In this document: piece after piece, positions 6,192 through 15,694 of the stretch
Layout of the letters: each line of letters opens with the position of its first letter
Position numbering within the stretch: position 1 is the first letter of the stretch
Assembly (NCBI RefSeq): GCF_004023625.1
Contig: NZ_RPDJ01000016.1
Location: forward strand, 1 to 64,000
Direction: 5' to 3'
From: Streptomyces cavernae
Lineage (GTDB): Bacteria; Actinomycetota; Actinomycetes; Streptomycetales; Streptomycetaceae
Length of the DNA: 64,000 nt
Made by a program: the position numbers and the translations under genes
The notes under the pieces: model-generated
What the model was told of the DNA's origin: nothing
Database searches by the model: none
The model's input: only the letters and a program-made list of their open reading frames with translations

Positions 6192-8966
6192 TTGAGTCGC
6201 CGTACGACCCGTGCGTACAAGCCGCTGAGTCTGCGACGAAGAGCGTGGCTGACCGCCGGGGCCGTCGTGCTGAGCGGGGCGGGGATCATCACCTACGCCG
6301 TGGCGGGTCCGTCGGGACCCGAGGAGCCCGCCGCGAAGGACGCCCGCAGACCGGCGGCGGTGCACACCGTGAAGCTCAAGGACCAGGGCGCCGGGCACAA
6401 GGGCCTGGCCAAGCAGGACACGGAACGGTTCAGCGCCGCCATGCTGACCTGGGACGAAGCACACGCGAAGCTCAGGGGGACGGCCGAGATCCGGTACCGG
6501 GCGCTCGGCACCGACGAGTGGTCCGACTGGCAGAAGCTGGACGACGACCCGTTCTCGGCCGACGGCGCCGAGGCCGAGCGGGCCGGGACGCGCGGTGCCA
6601 CCGCCTCCGCGTGGACGGGCGCCGCGGACGGCGTCGAGGTGCGGGTGGTGAAGCCGGACGGGACCCTCGCCAACCGGCTCCCCGCGGGCCTGGACGTGAA
6701 GCTGCTCGATCCGGGCACGGACCCGGAGGACACCGCCGCGACCGAGCCCGCCGCCTTCGCCGAGGAGACCACACCGGCGGCGAGCGGCTCCCCCTCGCCC
6801 GGTGACTCGACGACGGCGGGCGGCTCACCGACGGCGAGCGACTCGGCACCGGCCACCACGGCCTCCCCGACCGGGACGACGTCACCCGGCGACACCACGT
6901 CTCCGACGGACACGGCGGCGCCGACCGGCTCGACGCCCCCCACGGTCTCCGCCTCCCCGACCGGATCGTCATCACCGAGCAGGTCCGCCTCGCCCTCCCC
7001 GAGCAGCACGGTCCCGGCCCCCCGCCCCTCCACGGTCGTCAAGCCGCCGGTCATCACCCAGGCCGAGTGGGGCGCCTCGACCGACTACGACGGCACCCCG
7101 TCCTACGGCACCGAGATCAAGGCGGCCGTGATCCACCACACGGGCGTCGACAGCGACAACAGGCTCTCCTGCGGTGAGTCACGCGCGCGGATGCGCACCA
7201 TCCAGCAGGAGCACTTCGCCCGCGGCTACTACGACATCGGCTACAACTTCGTCGTCGACCGCTGCGGCCAGATCTTCGAGGGCCGCAGCGGCGGCATGGA
7301 CCTTCCGGTGGCCGGTGCGCACGACATCGGCTTCAACACCAACACGGTCGGCATCTCTTACCTCGGCAACTACATGACCGCCCAGCCGACCCGCGCCGCG
7401 CTCGACGCGATCGCCCGGATCGTCGCGTGGAAGTTCGGGATGTACGGCATCGACCCGACCGGCAAGGTCGCGCTGGTCTCGGGCAGTGACGCGGGCGTCG
7501 ACGGCAACAAGGTCGCCAAGGGCCAGTCGATCACCCTGCCGAGGGTCTTCGGGCACCGCGACACCAACGCCACGGCCTGCCCGGGCGACAACCTCTACCG
7601 GAAGCTGACGCTCATCGCCGCGCTGGCGAAGAACCCGGGCGTCTCGCACGCTCTGGCCACCTCGGACTACAACCGCGACGGCATCACGGACCTGGTCGCG
7701 GGCACGCCCCGGACGTCGGGCGGCGTCGGCAGCGTCACCGTGGTCCCCGGCGGACTCGACGGCCCGGTCACCGCCTCCAGGAAGACGCTCACCCAGAGCA
7801 GCCCCGGTGTCCCCGACTCCTCCGAGGCCGGCGACAACTGGGGCGCCGCGACCGCGTGGGGCGATGTGAACGGCGACGGCCACGCCGATCTCGCGGTGGG
7901 AGCCCCCGGCGAGGACGACACCAGCGGTCACGCCGACCGCGGCGCGGTCACCGTCCTGTACGGGCCGGGCTTCGGCTCCGGCTTCTCGTACAGCACCTCC
8001 GGGGTCACCTCGGCGGGCGCCAGGCTCGGTTCGACGGTCACCGTCGGCGACTTCAACGGCGACGGCAAGGCGGACGTGTTCGCCGCGGGCACCGGGCGGG
8101 GCGGCAACTGGAACGCACGACTGACCGGCGGATCCACCACGGCCGGCACGCTCACCTCCGCCACCGGTTCGGTCGCCCACCTGGACGCGGCCACCGGCGA
8201 CTTCAACCGGGACGGCTACGCGGACGTCGCCCTGAACTACCGCGACACCGGCGGCATCGGACGCGTGGTGCGGTTCGCGGGCTCGGCGACGGGCCTGACC
8301 AAGGCGGGCGTGATCAGCGTGCGGGGCGGCCGGTCCATCGCCGCCGGCGACGTCAACGGCAACGGCTACGACGACATCGTCATCGGCCAGCCGTTCGCGT
8401 CGGAGTCCGGCGGCAAGGCGGGCGGTCAGGTGACGATGGTCCCGGGCACCACGACCGGCTTCACCACCACCGGCATGACCACCGTCCACCAGGACACCAC
8501 CGGCGTCCCCGGCGACGACGAGTCCGGCGACGCCTTCGGGTCCTCCGTCTCGGTCGGCGACTTCAACGCCGACGGCTACCCGGACGTCCTCGCGGGCGCC
8601 CCGAACGAGGACATCACCCGCGACGGCGTGAACCGCGCCAACGCGGGCTCCGCGATCCTCGTCAAGGGCACGGCGTCCGGCCTCACCGGCTCGGGCGCGG
8701 TCGTCGTCTCGCAGGACACCTCGGGCGTCCCGGGCTCCACCGAGACCGACGACAGGTTCGGCTCGGCCGTGTCCCTCACGGACCTGTCCGGGTACGGGCG
8801 CGCCGACCTCACGTTCGGCGCTGACGGCGAGGACGCGGGCGACGGAATCCTGGCGTACGTGCCCAGCAACAGCACGGGGCTCGGGTTCTCCCAGACCCTG
8901 CTGATCAGCAAGTCCACCCTGGGCACCCCGACGGGTGCGCGCCTGGGTCAGACGCTGACGCCGTGA
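6192..8966 (+). CDS. Secreted PGRP/N-acetylmuramoyl-L-alanine amidase with FG-GAP repeats
   Basis: A predicted exported hydrolase of about 924 residues that cleaves the MurNAc-L-Ala bond. An Arg-rich N-terminus and membrane segment (WLTAGAVVLSGAGIITYAV) is followed by a conserved N-terminal region, a Ser/Thr/Pro linker and a peptidoglycan-recognition amidase domain at about 285-480. Zinc ligands are likely in AVIHHTGVD and VFGHRDTNATACPGDN. The final ~430 residues hold repeated FG-GAP/integrin-like units (DFNGDGKADVF, DVNGNGYDDIVIG, DFNADGYPDVLAGAP). The TTG at 6192 is preferred because GGGGTGGGGAAA precedes it; an ATG at 6156 is open but lacks a ribosome site. Confidence 0.93.
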   Translation: MSRRTTRAYKPLSLRRRAWLTAGAVVLSGAGIITYAVAGPSGPEEPAAKDARRPAAVHTVKLKDQGAGHKGLAKQDTERFSAAMLTWDEAHAKLRGTAEIRYRALGTDEWSDWQKLDDDPFSADGAEAERAGTRGATASAWTGAADGVEVRVVKPDGTLANRLPAGLDVKLLDPGTDPEDTAATEPAAFAEETTPAASGSPSPGDSTTAGGSPTASDSAPATTASPTGTTSPGDTTSPTDTAAPTGSTPPTVSASPTGSSSPSRSASPSPSSTVPAPRPSTVVKPPVITQAEWGASTDYDGTPSYGTEIKAAVIHHTGVDSDNRLSCGESRARMRTIQQEHFARGYYDIGYNFVVDRCGQIFEGRSGGMDLPVAGAHDIGFNTNTVGISYLGNYMTAQPTRAALDAIARIVAWKFGMYGIDPTGKVALVSGSDAGVDGNKVAKGQSITLPRVFGHRDTNATACPGDNLYRKLTLIAALAKNPGVSHALATSDYNRDGITDLVAGTPRTSGGVGSVTVVPGGLDGPVTASRKTLTQSSPGVPDSSEAGDNWGAATAWGDVNGDGHADLAVGAPGEDDTSGHADRGAVTVLYGPGFGSGFSYSTSGVTSAGARLGSTVTVGDFNGDGKADVFAAGTGRGGNWNARLTGGSTTAGTLTSATGSVAHLDAATGDFNRDGYADVALNYRDTGGIGRVVRFAGSATGLTKAGVISVRGGRSIAAGDVNGNGYDDIVIGQPFASESGGKAGGQVTMVPGTTTGFTTTGMTTVHQDTTGVPGDDESGDAFGSSVSVGDFNADGYPDVLAGAPNEDITRDGVNRANAGSAILVKGTASGLTGSGAVVVSQDTSGVPGSTETDDRFGSAVSLTDLSGYGRADLTFGADGEDAGDGILAYVPSNSTGLGFSQTLLISKSTLGTPTGARLGQTLTP

Positions 8967-9002
8967 AACGGGTGACCTGACACGGGGCAGGTGACCTGAC
9001 GA

Positions 9003-9043
9003 GAGGTTCGGGGCCACGTTCGACCGTGGCCCCGAACCTCTTT
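9003..9043 (+). terminator. Strong terminator after the amidase gene
   Basis: GAGGTTCGGGGCCACG and its exact complement form a 16-bp stem with a 6-base loop (TTCGAC), followed by TTT. It is placed 36 bases after the amidase stop and before the end of the convergent gene at 9064-9624. Confidence 0.88.
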
Positions 9044-9063
9044 CGGCCGGGAACGCGGGGCAC

Positions 9064-9624
9064 TCAGCCCCTTAGCCGCGCCCTGCGTGACACCACGGCC
9101 CGCAGCACCCGCCGCCCCTCCACCGACACGTCCAGGGCCCTGCGCAGTCCGCCCGAGTCGGTGGCGAGCAGCTCCAGGACCTTGACCTGACGGCGCAGTT
9201 CGGCGGCGACGAGCGGTGACATACCGGCGGTGCGGCCCTCGCGGCGGGCGGCCACATCGGTCTCGCCGTCGGCGGCCGTGTCCAGCAGCCGGTGGATCTG
9301 GAGCGCGGCGACCGAGCAGGCGTCGGCCCAGGCGCGCAGCGCCGCCGCCGAGCGGTCCTCGGGGGCGGCGCCGAGCATCCGGCGGGCCAGGACGACGGCC
9401 TCGTCGTCGTCGCGCGCCGCGTCGTCGTCCTCCGCGCAGCCCAGTTCCGCCCGCACCTTGGCCAGCCGCTCGGCCCAGCCCACGCCCTCCGAGAGGCATG
9501 TCCACAGGGGTCGCAGGACCTCGTCATCGCCGCCGAGCAACGGCACGCAGCGATCCAAACAAGCCAACCCACTGACGGCCAGGCTTCGCTCGTCGGCCTG
9601 TGCGATCAGTTCCACCAGGCTCAT
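9064..9624 (-). CDS. Hypothetical protein, mostly helical
   Basis: A 186-residue protein that I do not recognise. It is acidic in the middle (DDDAARDDDEAVVLARRML), predicted helical throughout, and ends in a basic tail (VVSRRARLRG). No signal, membrane segment or catalytic motif is visible. The ATG at 9624 is chosen because GGAGGAGG lies 7 bases upstream; the frame is open to 9666. It is followed on the same strand by the terminator region of the amidase gene, so it is probably monocistronic. Confidence 0.7.
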   Translation of the reverse strand: MSLVELIAQADERSLAVSGLACLDRCVPLLGGDDEVLRPLWTCLSEGVGWAERLAKVRAELGCAEDDDAARDDDEAVVLARRMLGAAPEDRSAAALRAWADACSVAALQIHRLLDTAADGETDVAARREGRTAGMSPLVAAELRRQVKVLELLATDSGGLRRALDVSVEGRRVLRAVVSRRARLRG

Positions 9625-9700
9625 CCCAACGCCTCCTCCGCGGGGCGCTCCCATTACGGAGCACACACTTTCCCTTACTGCGTGCGCTGGACCGCGAACG

Positions 9701-10198
9701 TCACAGAGGCACCACGCCCAACCGGTCGAGCAAATCGTGGAAGAGGTTTTCGGCCAGTGGGTTGGGATCCGCGGCCAGTACGGCGAGCAGCGGCGCGATC
9801 TCCACGGGGTGTCCGGACTCGGCCGCCCACCTCACCGCGCGTTCGGCCGCGTCGGGCGGCTCCAGGAAGTAGTCGTCGACGGTGAGGCCCTCGTCCCCGA
9901 GGTACTTGGCCATCGCCCCGCGCCCGAGACAGGTCGTCCACACCCCGCTCTCGGGCGCCGCCGCCTCCACCACCACGCAGTCGCTGTCCATCACGTATCC
10001 GAACAGCGCGGGCGCGCCCGTCTCCTGCGCGAGGGTGACCATGCTCCCCACGTCGCCGTCGCCGCCCTCGTACTCCCACATCTGCCAGCCGCCGGAAGCC
10101 GACTTGCGCAGCTTCAGGCCCGGCACCCCCGACAACGCCTCCGTCTCCGCGAGCGGACGCTCGCTCCTGCCCACGACGAGATACCCCCAGTAGCCCAT
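9701..10198 (-). CDS. Hypothetical protein of the MGxxGxLVxxRSxRPL family
   Basis: A 165-residue cytoplasmic protein of unknown function beginning MGYWGYLVVGRSERPL. It includes GGWQMWEYEG and an acidic mid-region (LGDEGLTVDDYFLEPPDAAE), and ends DLLDRLGVVPL. The product of 24623-25210 starts MGFSGHLVFARSKRPL and shares GGWQ and the final EDLFSALLDELG-type helix, so the window holds two paralogues. The ATG at 10198 has GGGGGA upstream; the much longer open frame to 10549 runs through the hexosaminidase gene and is spurious. Paralogues near a toxin locus would fit immunity-like roles, but nothing here proves that. Confidence 0.75.
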   Translation of the reverse strand: MGYWGYLVVGRSERPLAETEALSGVPGLKLRKSASGGWQMWEYEGGDGDVGSMVTLAQETGAPALFGYVMDSDCVVVEAAAPESGVWTTCLGRGAMAKYLGDEGLTVDDYFLEPPDAAERAVRWAAESGHPVEIAPLLAVLAADPNPLAENLFHDLLDRLGVVPL

Positions 10199-10317
10199 TT
10201 GGTTTCCCCCGGTGTCTCGGTTCGGCACGCGCCCGAATACACCACAGTCGTATGGAGGTTCGCCACTGTTTGCAGCAAGTCCTGGTCGTTTCGGCCGTCC
10301 GGGGGCGCCTTCAAGCC

Positions 10318-11961
10318 TCAGCCCAGACGGTTCGCCAGTGCGCTGAAGTCCGTCCAGGACAGTGTCGGTTTCTCCGGGTCCCACAGCTTCTGCACCAGCG
10401 CCCTGACCGGCATCCGGATGCCCCGGGCGACCTGGTCCTGGGTCTGGGAACCCGCGAGGTCGCACCAGACGGCGAAGCTGCCGCCCAGTATCTGACCGTC
10501 GTACCGGGCCGGGACGGGCGTCGTACCGCGCACCACGAGCGGAGTCCACTGTTCGTAGATGCGCCGGCCGGTGGGGTAGACGAACTGGTTGGGCTCGCCG
10601 AGGACGTAGTACAGGTACTCGTCGTTGTAGTTGACGAGCCTGCGGCCCGCGCTGAGGTACTCGACCGGCGGCCGGGCGCCGATCTCCTTGCCGGTCCAGT
10701 ACGCGACCCGCAGATCGCGTGCGGCGTTCACCGTCCCGCCGGCGAAGAACCCGTCGTTCCAGGCGAGCATCGTGCGGTCGTGGGCGCGCACGGTGGCGGC
10801 CCGGTCGTTGAGCCAGCCGGTCGTGAGGTCCTGCACCCCGGCCCCGGGCCCGAACCTCGCGCGCGCGGCGGCGGCCAGCTGCGGGTACGAGGCGGCCGGG
10901 TCGCTCACCACGAGCGCCTGGTACTCGTCACCTCCGAGGTGCCAGGTCGAGCCGGGGAAGAGTCCTGCGTACTCGTCGAGCAGATCGTCCACGATCTTCG
11001 CTGAGGCCGGCTTGGAGATGTCGATGGCTCCCCGGGTCGGGGTGCCCTGCGCGTTGCGCAGCTGCAGGTCCGGATGGGCGGCGAGCACCGCACCGAGGTG
11101 GCCGGGCGAGTCGATCTCGGGGACGACGGTGATGTGCCGCTCGGCCGCGAGGTCGACGATCCGCCTGACCTGCGCCTTGGTGAGGTGCTGCCGGGACACG
11201 ACCTCGGGGTGCGAGTCCGATGCGATGCGGAAGCCCTGGTCGTCGGAGAAGTGGAGTCCGAGCTGGTTGTACTTGAGGTCCCCGAGCTCCCGGACGCGGT
11301 CCTCGATCCAGTCGGCCGTGAAGTGCTTGCGCGCGATGTCCAGCATGAACCCGCGCACGGGCTTGGCCGGGCTGTCCCGTACGACGCCCTCGGGCGCGGT
11401 CGACCCGTTGTGCACCTCCTGCTTCAGGGTGCGGGTGCCGTAGAAGACACCGGCCTCCGCGGGGCCGCTGATGCGTACCCGCCGGTCGCGGACGGTCATG
11501 GTGTACGACTCCGGGTTGCCCTCGCCCGCCAGCGTCAGCTCGACGTCGCCCGGGCCCGCCTCGTCCTGTCCGCCGAAGCGCATCCCGAGCTCCGACGCGG
11601 TCAGCCGCGCCTCGTCGGCGAGCGAGCCCTCGCTCACCACGATCCGGGCGCCGGCACCGGGGCGCCAGCCGGGGCCGCGTGCCGGGGTGTGGTCCCGTAC
11701 GGCCGGGATGGTGTGCGGCGGCTCGGACAGTGGATACGTCCGGGTGGGTGAGGGAGTGGGTGCCGCCGCCGTCCCGCTGGGTGCGGCCTGCTCCGTCGTG
11801 AACCGGCCGCCGCCGCCCGGCCACAGGGCGACCAGCAGGCCGACCAGGGCAACGACCACGGCCACGGCCAGTGCGGCCGCGGCGCCGTTCAGGCGCAAGC
11901 TCCCGGCGTATACCGCTCGCCTCCGTGCGGTCGCGCGTACCGCGCGCCTCCGTCCGGTCAT
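10318..11961 (-). CDS. Secreted/anchored beta-N-acetylhexosaminidase (GH20)
   Basis: A 547-residue glycoside hydrolase family 20 enzyme removing terminal N-acetylhexosamine from chitin- or peptidoglycan-derived oligosaccharides. An N-terminal membrane segment (about 28-48) suggests anchoring or export. The GH20 accessory domain spans about 95-195. The catalytic barrel from about 200 has RGFMLDIARKHF, VVPEIDSPGHLGA and the acid pair in WHLGGDEYQ near residue 340. The C-terminal SFAVWCDLAGSQTQDQ and WDPEKPTLSW complete the barrel. The start ATG is preceded by GGGGG. Confidence 0.94.
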   Translation of the reverse strand: MTGRRRAVRATARRRAVYAGSLRLNGAAAALAVAVVVALVGLLVALWPGGGGRFTTEQAAPSGTAAAPTPSPTRTYPLSEPPHTIPAVRDHTPARGPGWRPGAGARIVVSEGSLADEARLTASELGMRFGGQDEAGPGDVELTLAGEGNPESYTMTVRDRRVRISGPAEAGVFYGTRTLKQEVHNGSTAPEGVVRDSPAKPVRGFMLDIARKHFTADWIEDRVRELGDLKYNQLGLHFSDDQGFRIASDSHPEVVSRQHLTKAQVRRIVDLAAERHITVVPEIDSPGHLGAVLAAHPDLQLRNAQGTPTRGAIDISKPASAKIVDDLLDEYAGLFPGSTWHLGGDEYQALVVSDPAASYPQLAAAARARFGPGAGVQDLTTGWLNDRAATVRAHDRTMLAWNDGFFAGGTVNAARDLRVAYWTGKEIGARPPVEYLSAGRRLVNYNDEYLYYVLGEPNQFVYPTGRRIYEQWTPLVVRGTTPVPARYDGQILGGSFAVWCDLAGSQTQDQVARGIRMPVRALVQKLWDPEKPTLSWTDFSALANRLG

Positions 11962-12169
11962 CGCGCCATACCCCCAAGCCGCACCAACTGACTCCTTTCG
12001 GACGAAAGCCCCTCCGCTGAAATTACGCCTACCGCCGCCACCGCGCGTCTTGAAACCGTCCCGTCCGGGTGAATTTCAGGCATCCATCGGACAAGTCGCG
12101 TCAATCCTCGATAGCGTGGTGGCACATCTCTCACTTCTTTCCCTGCTGACTCATGCGCGGCGACCCTTC

Positions 12170-12898
12170 GTGAGCCTCGCCGCGCTCTCCCGCCGAGGAC
12201 CCACGCTGCCCGCGCATCGCAACCACCGCATTCCCGGCCCGGCCCCCGAGCAGTTCCGGCGGCCACGCGGCGCAGCCTCTCCCGAGGGCCTGACGCGTTT
12301 CAACTCCGCCCCCGCGACGGTCGCCGAGCGCGCCCTCCTCGGCTGCTGCGGCAGCCGCCGCTGGGCGCGCAGGGTCGCCGCCCACCGCCCCTACCCGGAT
12401 TCCGAGTCCTTGATCGCCGCGGCCGACGAGGCGGCGTACGACCTGACACCGGACGATCTCGCCGAGGCGCTGGCCCGCGAGTCCTTCGCGCTGCCCGTCG
12501 ACGGCGGGAGCGGCGGCGACGGCGCGCCGAAAACGGAGCGCATACCGCGCGTGTACCCCGCCGCGCACACCGCACTGAGCGCCGCGCACGCCGCGTACGC
12601 GAGCCGTTTCGGCCATGTTTTCGTGATCTGCCTGGACGACGCGCCGCCGGAGGAAGCCCTCGACCGGACCCTCACCGGCATCCGGGCCCGTCTGACGAAC
12701 GACCCCGAGGAGGAGCGCGTCCTCACCGCCGAGGAACTGCGCCGCCTCACCCGGGGCCGGCTCACCAGACTCATACGCACATTCGATTACCCGGCCGGGG
12801 ATCGGGCGCCCGCCGCCCACCCGGATCCGGAATCAACCGCTACGCCAGAGATGTCCCAGGTCAGCCGCCCTCCCGGTCACCCGTGCGCGCGCGTTTGA
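12170..12898 (+). CDS. 2-oxo-4-hydroxy-4-carboxy-5-ureidoimidazoline (OHCU) decarboxylase
   Basis: The third enzyme of urate breakdown, converting OHCU to S-allantoin. The family fold begins at LTRFNSAPATVAERALLGCC and continues through SRRWARRVAAHRPY, FGHVFVICLDD and EELRRLTRGRLTRLI. The substrate-binding region normally has a conserved catalytic His; the early HRPYPDSESL stretch and the HTALSAAHAAYASRFGH segment are the likely pocket. A 70-residue insert-like acidic stretch precedes the middle helix. The start is uncertain: GTG at 12170 is used, and GTGs at 12116-12119 are also in frame; none has a strong ribosome site. No other urate-pathway gene lies nearby. The stop is immediately upstream of the sdh promoter region. 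Confidence 0.8.
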   Translation: MSLAALSRRGPTLPAHRNHRIPGPAPEQFRRPRGAASPEGLTRFNSAPATVAERALLGCCGSRRWARRVAAHRPYPDSESLIAAADEAAYDLTPDDLAEALARESFALPVDGGSGGDGAPKTERIPRVYPAAHTALSAAHAAYASRFGHVFVICLDDAPPEEALDRTLTGIRARLTNDPEEERVLTAEELRRLTRGRLTRLIRTFDYPAGDRAPAAHPDPESTATPEMSQVSRPPGHPCARV

Positions 12899-13045
12899 CT
12901 GCCTGTTCGATCACATCGGTAGGGCCGCTGTAAGCGTTCCGACAACACGTCGCTACGATGGCCAGGGCCGGTGGACCGTACCCGGCCGGGCCCGACCGAC
13001 ACGAAAGCCGGCGCGGCCCCAATCCCGCTCCCGGAGGGTTCTTCC
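12899..13045 (+). promoter_or_regulatory. Probable sdh operon promoter/leader
   Basis: The 147 bases between the OHCU decarboxylase stop and sdhC contain TACGAT at 12955-12960, a good actinobacterial -10 element, and the only space for the sdh promoter. A GGAGG ribosome site lies at 13033-13037. The exact start of transcription is not determinable here. Confidence 0.4.
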
Positions 13046-13426
13046 GTGCCGGCTGGAACGCTGTACCGCGGCCGGGAAGGAATGTGGTCCTGGGTGGCTC
13101 ACCGAGTCACCGGCGTCCTCATCTTCTTCTTCCTGTTCGTACACGTGCTGGACACCGCGCTCGTGCGTGTCTCCCCCGAGGCCTACGACAACGTCGTGGC
13201 CACCTACAAGAATCCGATCGTCGCGCTGCTGGAGTACGGCCTCGTCGCCGCCATCCTCTTCCACGCGCTCAACGGCCTGCGCGTCATCGCCGTCGACTTC
13301 TGGTCCAAGGGCACCCGCTACCAGAAGCAGTTGCTGTGGACCGTCGTCGGGATCTGGGTTGTGCTGATGCTCGGGGCGATCTACCCCGTACTGGGCCACG
13401 CCGCTCGTGAACTGTTCGGGAGCTGA
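13046..13426 (+). CDS. sdhC: Succinate dehydrogenase cytochrome b556 subunit
   Basis: A 126-residue membrane anchor of complex II that binds haem b and quinone. It starts MPAGTLYRGREGMWSWVAHR, has three membrane helices (VTGVLIFFFLFVHVLDTALV; IVALLEYGLVAAILFHALNGL; LLWTVVGIWVVLMLGAIYPV) and the conserved HALNGLRVI with a candidate haem-ligand His. The GTG at 13046 has GGAGG 8 bases upstream; the frame is open to 12971, but that extension lacks conservation features. It is first of the operon sdhC-sdhD-sdhA-sdhB, 5 bases before sdhD. Confidence 0.95.
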   Translation: MPAGTLYRGREGMWSWVAHRVTGVLIFFFLFVHVLDTALVRVSPEAYDNVVATYKNPIVALLEYGLVAAILFHALNGLRVIAVDFWSKGTRYQKQLLWTVVGIWVVLMLGAIYPVLGHAARELFGS

Positions 13427-13431
13427 CGCAG

Positions 13432-13920
13432 ATGTCCACTACTGAGACCACCCCCTCCGGAATCGGCCCGGTCGAGGGCGACGGTGGGCTGTCGTACGGC
13501 CCGGACAACCCCGCGCCGGTCATCGAGCCCCCGCGCAAGCGCACCAAGAAGAGCCCCAGGTCCACCCGCGGCAACTTCGAGATGCACGCCTGGCTGTTCA
13601 TGCGGCTGTCCGGCATCGTGCTGGTCGTCCTGGTCATCGGCCACCTGCTCATCCAGCTCGTCCTCGACGGCGGCGTCTCCAAGATCGGCTTCGCCTTCGT
13701 GGCCGGCCGCTGGGCCTCCCCCTGGTGGCAGGCCTGGGACCTGCTGATGCTGTGGCTGGCGATGCTGCACGGCGCCAACGGTCTGCGCACGGTCATCAAC
13801 GACTACGCGGAGCGCGCGAACACGCGGCTGTGGCTGAAGGCACTGCTCTACACCGCCACGGTGTTCACCGTCCTGCTGGGCACGCTGGTGATCTTCACCT
13901 TCGACCCGAACATCCGCTAG
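13432..13920 (+). CDS. sdhD: Succinate dehydrogenase membrane anchor subunit
   Basis: A 162-residue second membrane subunit of complex II. A hydrophilic N-terminus of about 45 residues (rich in Pro and Lys) is followed by three helices (LFMRLSGIVLVVLVIGHLLI; WQAWDLLMLWLAMLHGANGL; ALLYTATVFTVLLGTLVIFT). HGANGLRTVINDYAER carries the quinone/haem-region His, Asp and Tyr. Five bases separate it from sdhC and 19 from sdhA, consistent with one transcript. Confidence 0.95.
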   Translation: MSTTETTPSGIGPVEGDGGLSYGPDNPAPVIEPPRKRTKKSPRSTRGNFEMHAWLFMRLSGIVLVVLVIGHLLIQLVLDGGVSKIGFAFVAGRWASPWWQAWDLLMLWLAMLHGANGLRTVINDYAERANTRLWLKALLYTATVFTVLLGTLVIFTFDPNIR

Positions 13921-13939
13921 ATCCGGGGCTACGAGACTC

Positions 13940-15694
13940 ATGAAGATCCACAAGTACGACACCGTCATCGTCGGCGCGGGTGGCGCCGGCATGCGCGCGG
14001 CCATCGAGTCGACGAAGCGCAGCCGCACCGCCGTGCTCACGAAGCTGTACCCCACCCGCTCCCACACGGGCGCCGCGCAGGGCGGCATGGCCGCCGCGCT
14101 GGCCAACGTGGAGGAGGACAACTGGGAGTGGCACACCTTCGACACGGTCAAGGGCGGTGACTACCTGGTCGACCAGGACGCCGCGGAGATCCTGGCGAAG
14201 GAGGCCATCGACTCCGTCCTCGACCTGGAGAAGATGGGCCTGCCGTTCAACCGGACCCCGAACGGCACGATCGACCAGCGCCGTTTCGGCGGTCACTCGC
14301 GTAACCACGGCGAGGCCCCGGTCCGCCGCTCCTGCTACGCGGCCGACCGCACCGGCCACATGATCCTCCAGACGCTGTACCAGAACTGTGTGAAGGAGGG
14401 CGTGGAGTTCTTCAACGAGTTCTACGTCCTCGACCAGCTGATCACCGAGGTCGACGGCGTCAAGAAGTCGGCCGGTGTCGTGGCCTACGAACTGGCGACC
14501 GGTGAGATCCACGTCTTCCAGGCGAAGGCCGTGATCTACGCGTCCGGCGGCTGCGGCAAGTTCTTCAAGGTGACGTCCAACGCGCACACGCTGACCGGTG
14601 ACGGCCAGGCGGCCGTGTACCGGCGCGGACTGCCCCTGGAGGACATGGAGTTCTTCCAGTTCCACCCGACCGGCATCTGGCGCATGGGCATCCTGCTGAC
14701 GGAGGGCGCCCGCGGTGAGGGCGGCATCCTCCGCAACAAGGACGGCGAGCGCTTCATGGAGAAGTACGCGCCGGTCATGAAGGACCTCGCGTCCCGTGAC
14801 GTGGTCTCCCGCTCCATCTACACGGAGATCCGCGAGGGCCGTGGCTGCGGCCCCGAGGGCGACCACGTCTACCTGGACCTCACCCACCTCCCGCCGGAGC
14901 AGCTGGACGCCAAGCTGCCCGACATCACGGAGTTCGCCCGCACGTACCTCGGTATCGAGCCGTACACGGACCCGATCCCGATCCAGCCCACCGCGCACTA
15001 CGCGATGGGCGGCATCCCGACCAACGTCGAGGGTGAGGTCCTGTCGGACAACACCACGGTCGTCCCGGGCCTGTACGCGGCCGGCGAGGTCGCCTGCGTC
15101 TCCGTCCACGGCGCGAACCGTCTCGGCACCAACTCGCTGCTCGACATCAACGTCTTCGGACGGCGCGCGGGCATCGCGGCCGCGAATTACTCGCAGACGG
15201 CGGACTTCGTCGAGCTGCCCGAGGACCCGGCCTCGCTGGTCGTCGAGCAGATCGAGCAGCTGCGGTCCTCCACGGGCAACGAGCGCGTGGCGGAGCTGCG
15301 CCGCGAGCTGCAGGAGACCATGGACGCGAACGTCATGGTGTTCCGCACCGAGCAGACCATCAAGACGGCTGTCGAGAAGATCGCGGAGCTGCGCGAGCGC
15401 TACAAGAACGTCGCGATCCAGGACAAGGGCAAGCGGTTCAACACGGACCTGCTGGAGGCCGTCGAGCTGGGCAACCTGCTCGACCTCGCCGAGGTCATGG
15501 CGGTCTCCGCGCTGGCGCGCAAGGAGTCCCGCGGCGGTCACTACCGCGAGGACTACCCGAACCGCGACGACGTCAACTTCATGCGCCACACCATGGCGTA
15601 CCGCGAGGTCGGCGACGACGGCACCGAGACCGTCCGTCTCGACTACAAGCCGGTCGTCCAGACCCGCTACCAGCCGATGGAGCGTAAGTACTGA
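13940..15694 (+). CDS. sdhA: Succinate dehydrogenase flavoprotein subunit
   Basis: The 584-residue catalytic subunit oxidising succinate to fumarate. An FAD dinucleotide fold lies at VIVGAGGAGMRAA; the FAD-linking His is in PTRSHTGAAQGG (His42). The active-site region reads FNRTPNGTIDQRRFGGHSRN, HYAMGGIPTN and HGANRLGTNSLLD, with catalytic Arg and His residues of the family. The C-terminal helical domain ends DYKPVVQTRYQPMERKY. The length is typical. It overlaps sdhB by one base (TGATG), ensuring coupled translation. Confidence 0.97.
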   Translation: MKIHKYDTVIVGAGGAGMRAAIESTKRSRTAVLTKLYPTRSHTGAAQGGMAAALANVEEDNWEWHTFDTVKGGDYLVDQDAAEILAKEAIDSVLDLEKMGLPFNRTPNGTIDQRRFGGHSRNHGEAPVRRSCYAADRTGHMILQTLYQNCVKEGVEFFNEFYVLDQLITEVDGVKKSAGVVAYELATGEIHVFQAKAVIYASGGCGKFFKVTSNAHTLTGDGQAAVYRRGLPLEDMEFFQFHPTGIWRMGILLTEGARGEGGILRNKDGERFMEKYAPVMKDLASRDVVSRSIYTEIREGRGCGPEGDHVYLDLTHLPPEQLDAKLPDITEFARTYLGIEPYTDPIPIQPTAHYAMGGIPTNVEGEVLSDNTTVVPGLYAAGEVACVSVHGANRLGTNSLLDINVFGRRAGIAAANYSQTADFVELPEDPASLVVEQIEQLRSSTGNERVAELRRELQETMDANVMVFRTEQTIKTAVEKIAELRERYKNVAIQDKGKRFNTDLLEAVELGNLLDLAEVMAVSALARKESRGGHYREDYPNRDDVNFMRHTMAYREVGDDGTETVRLDYKPVVQTRYQPMERKY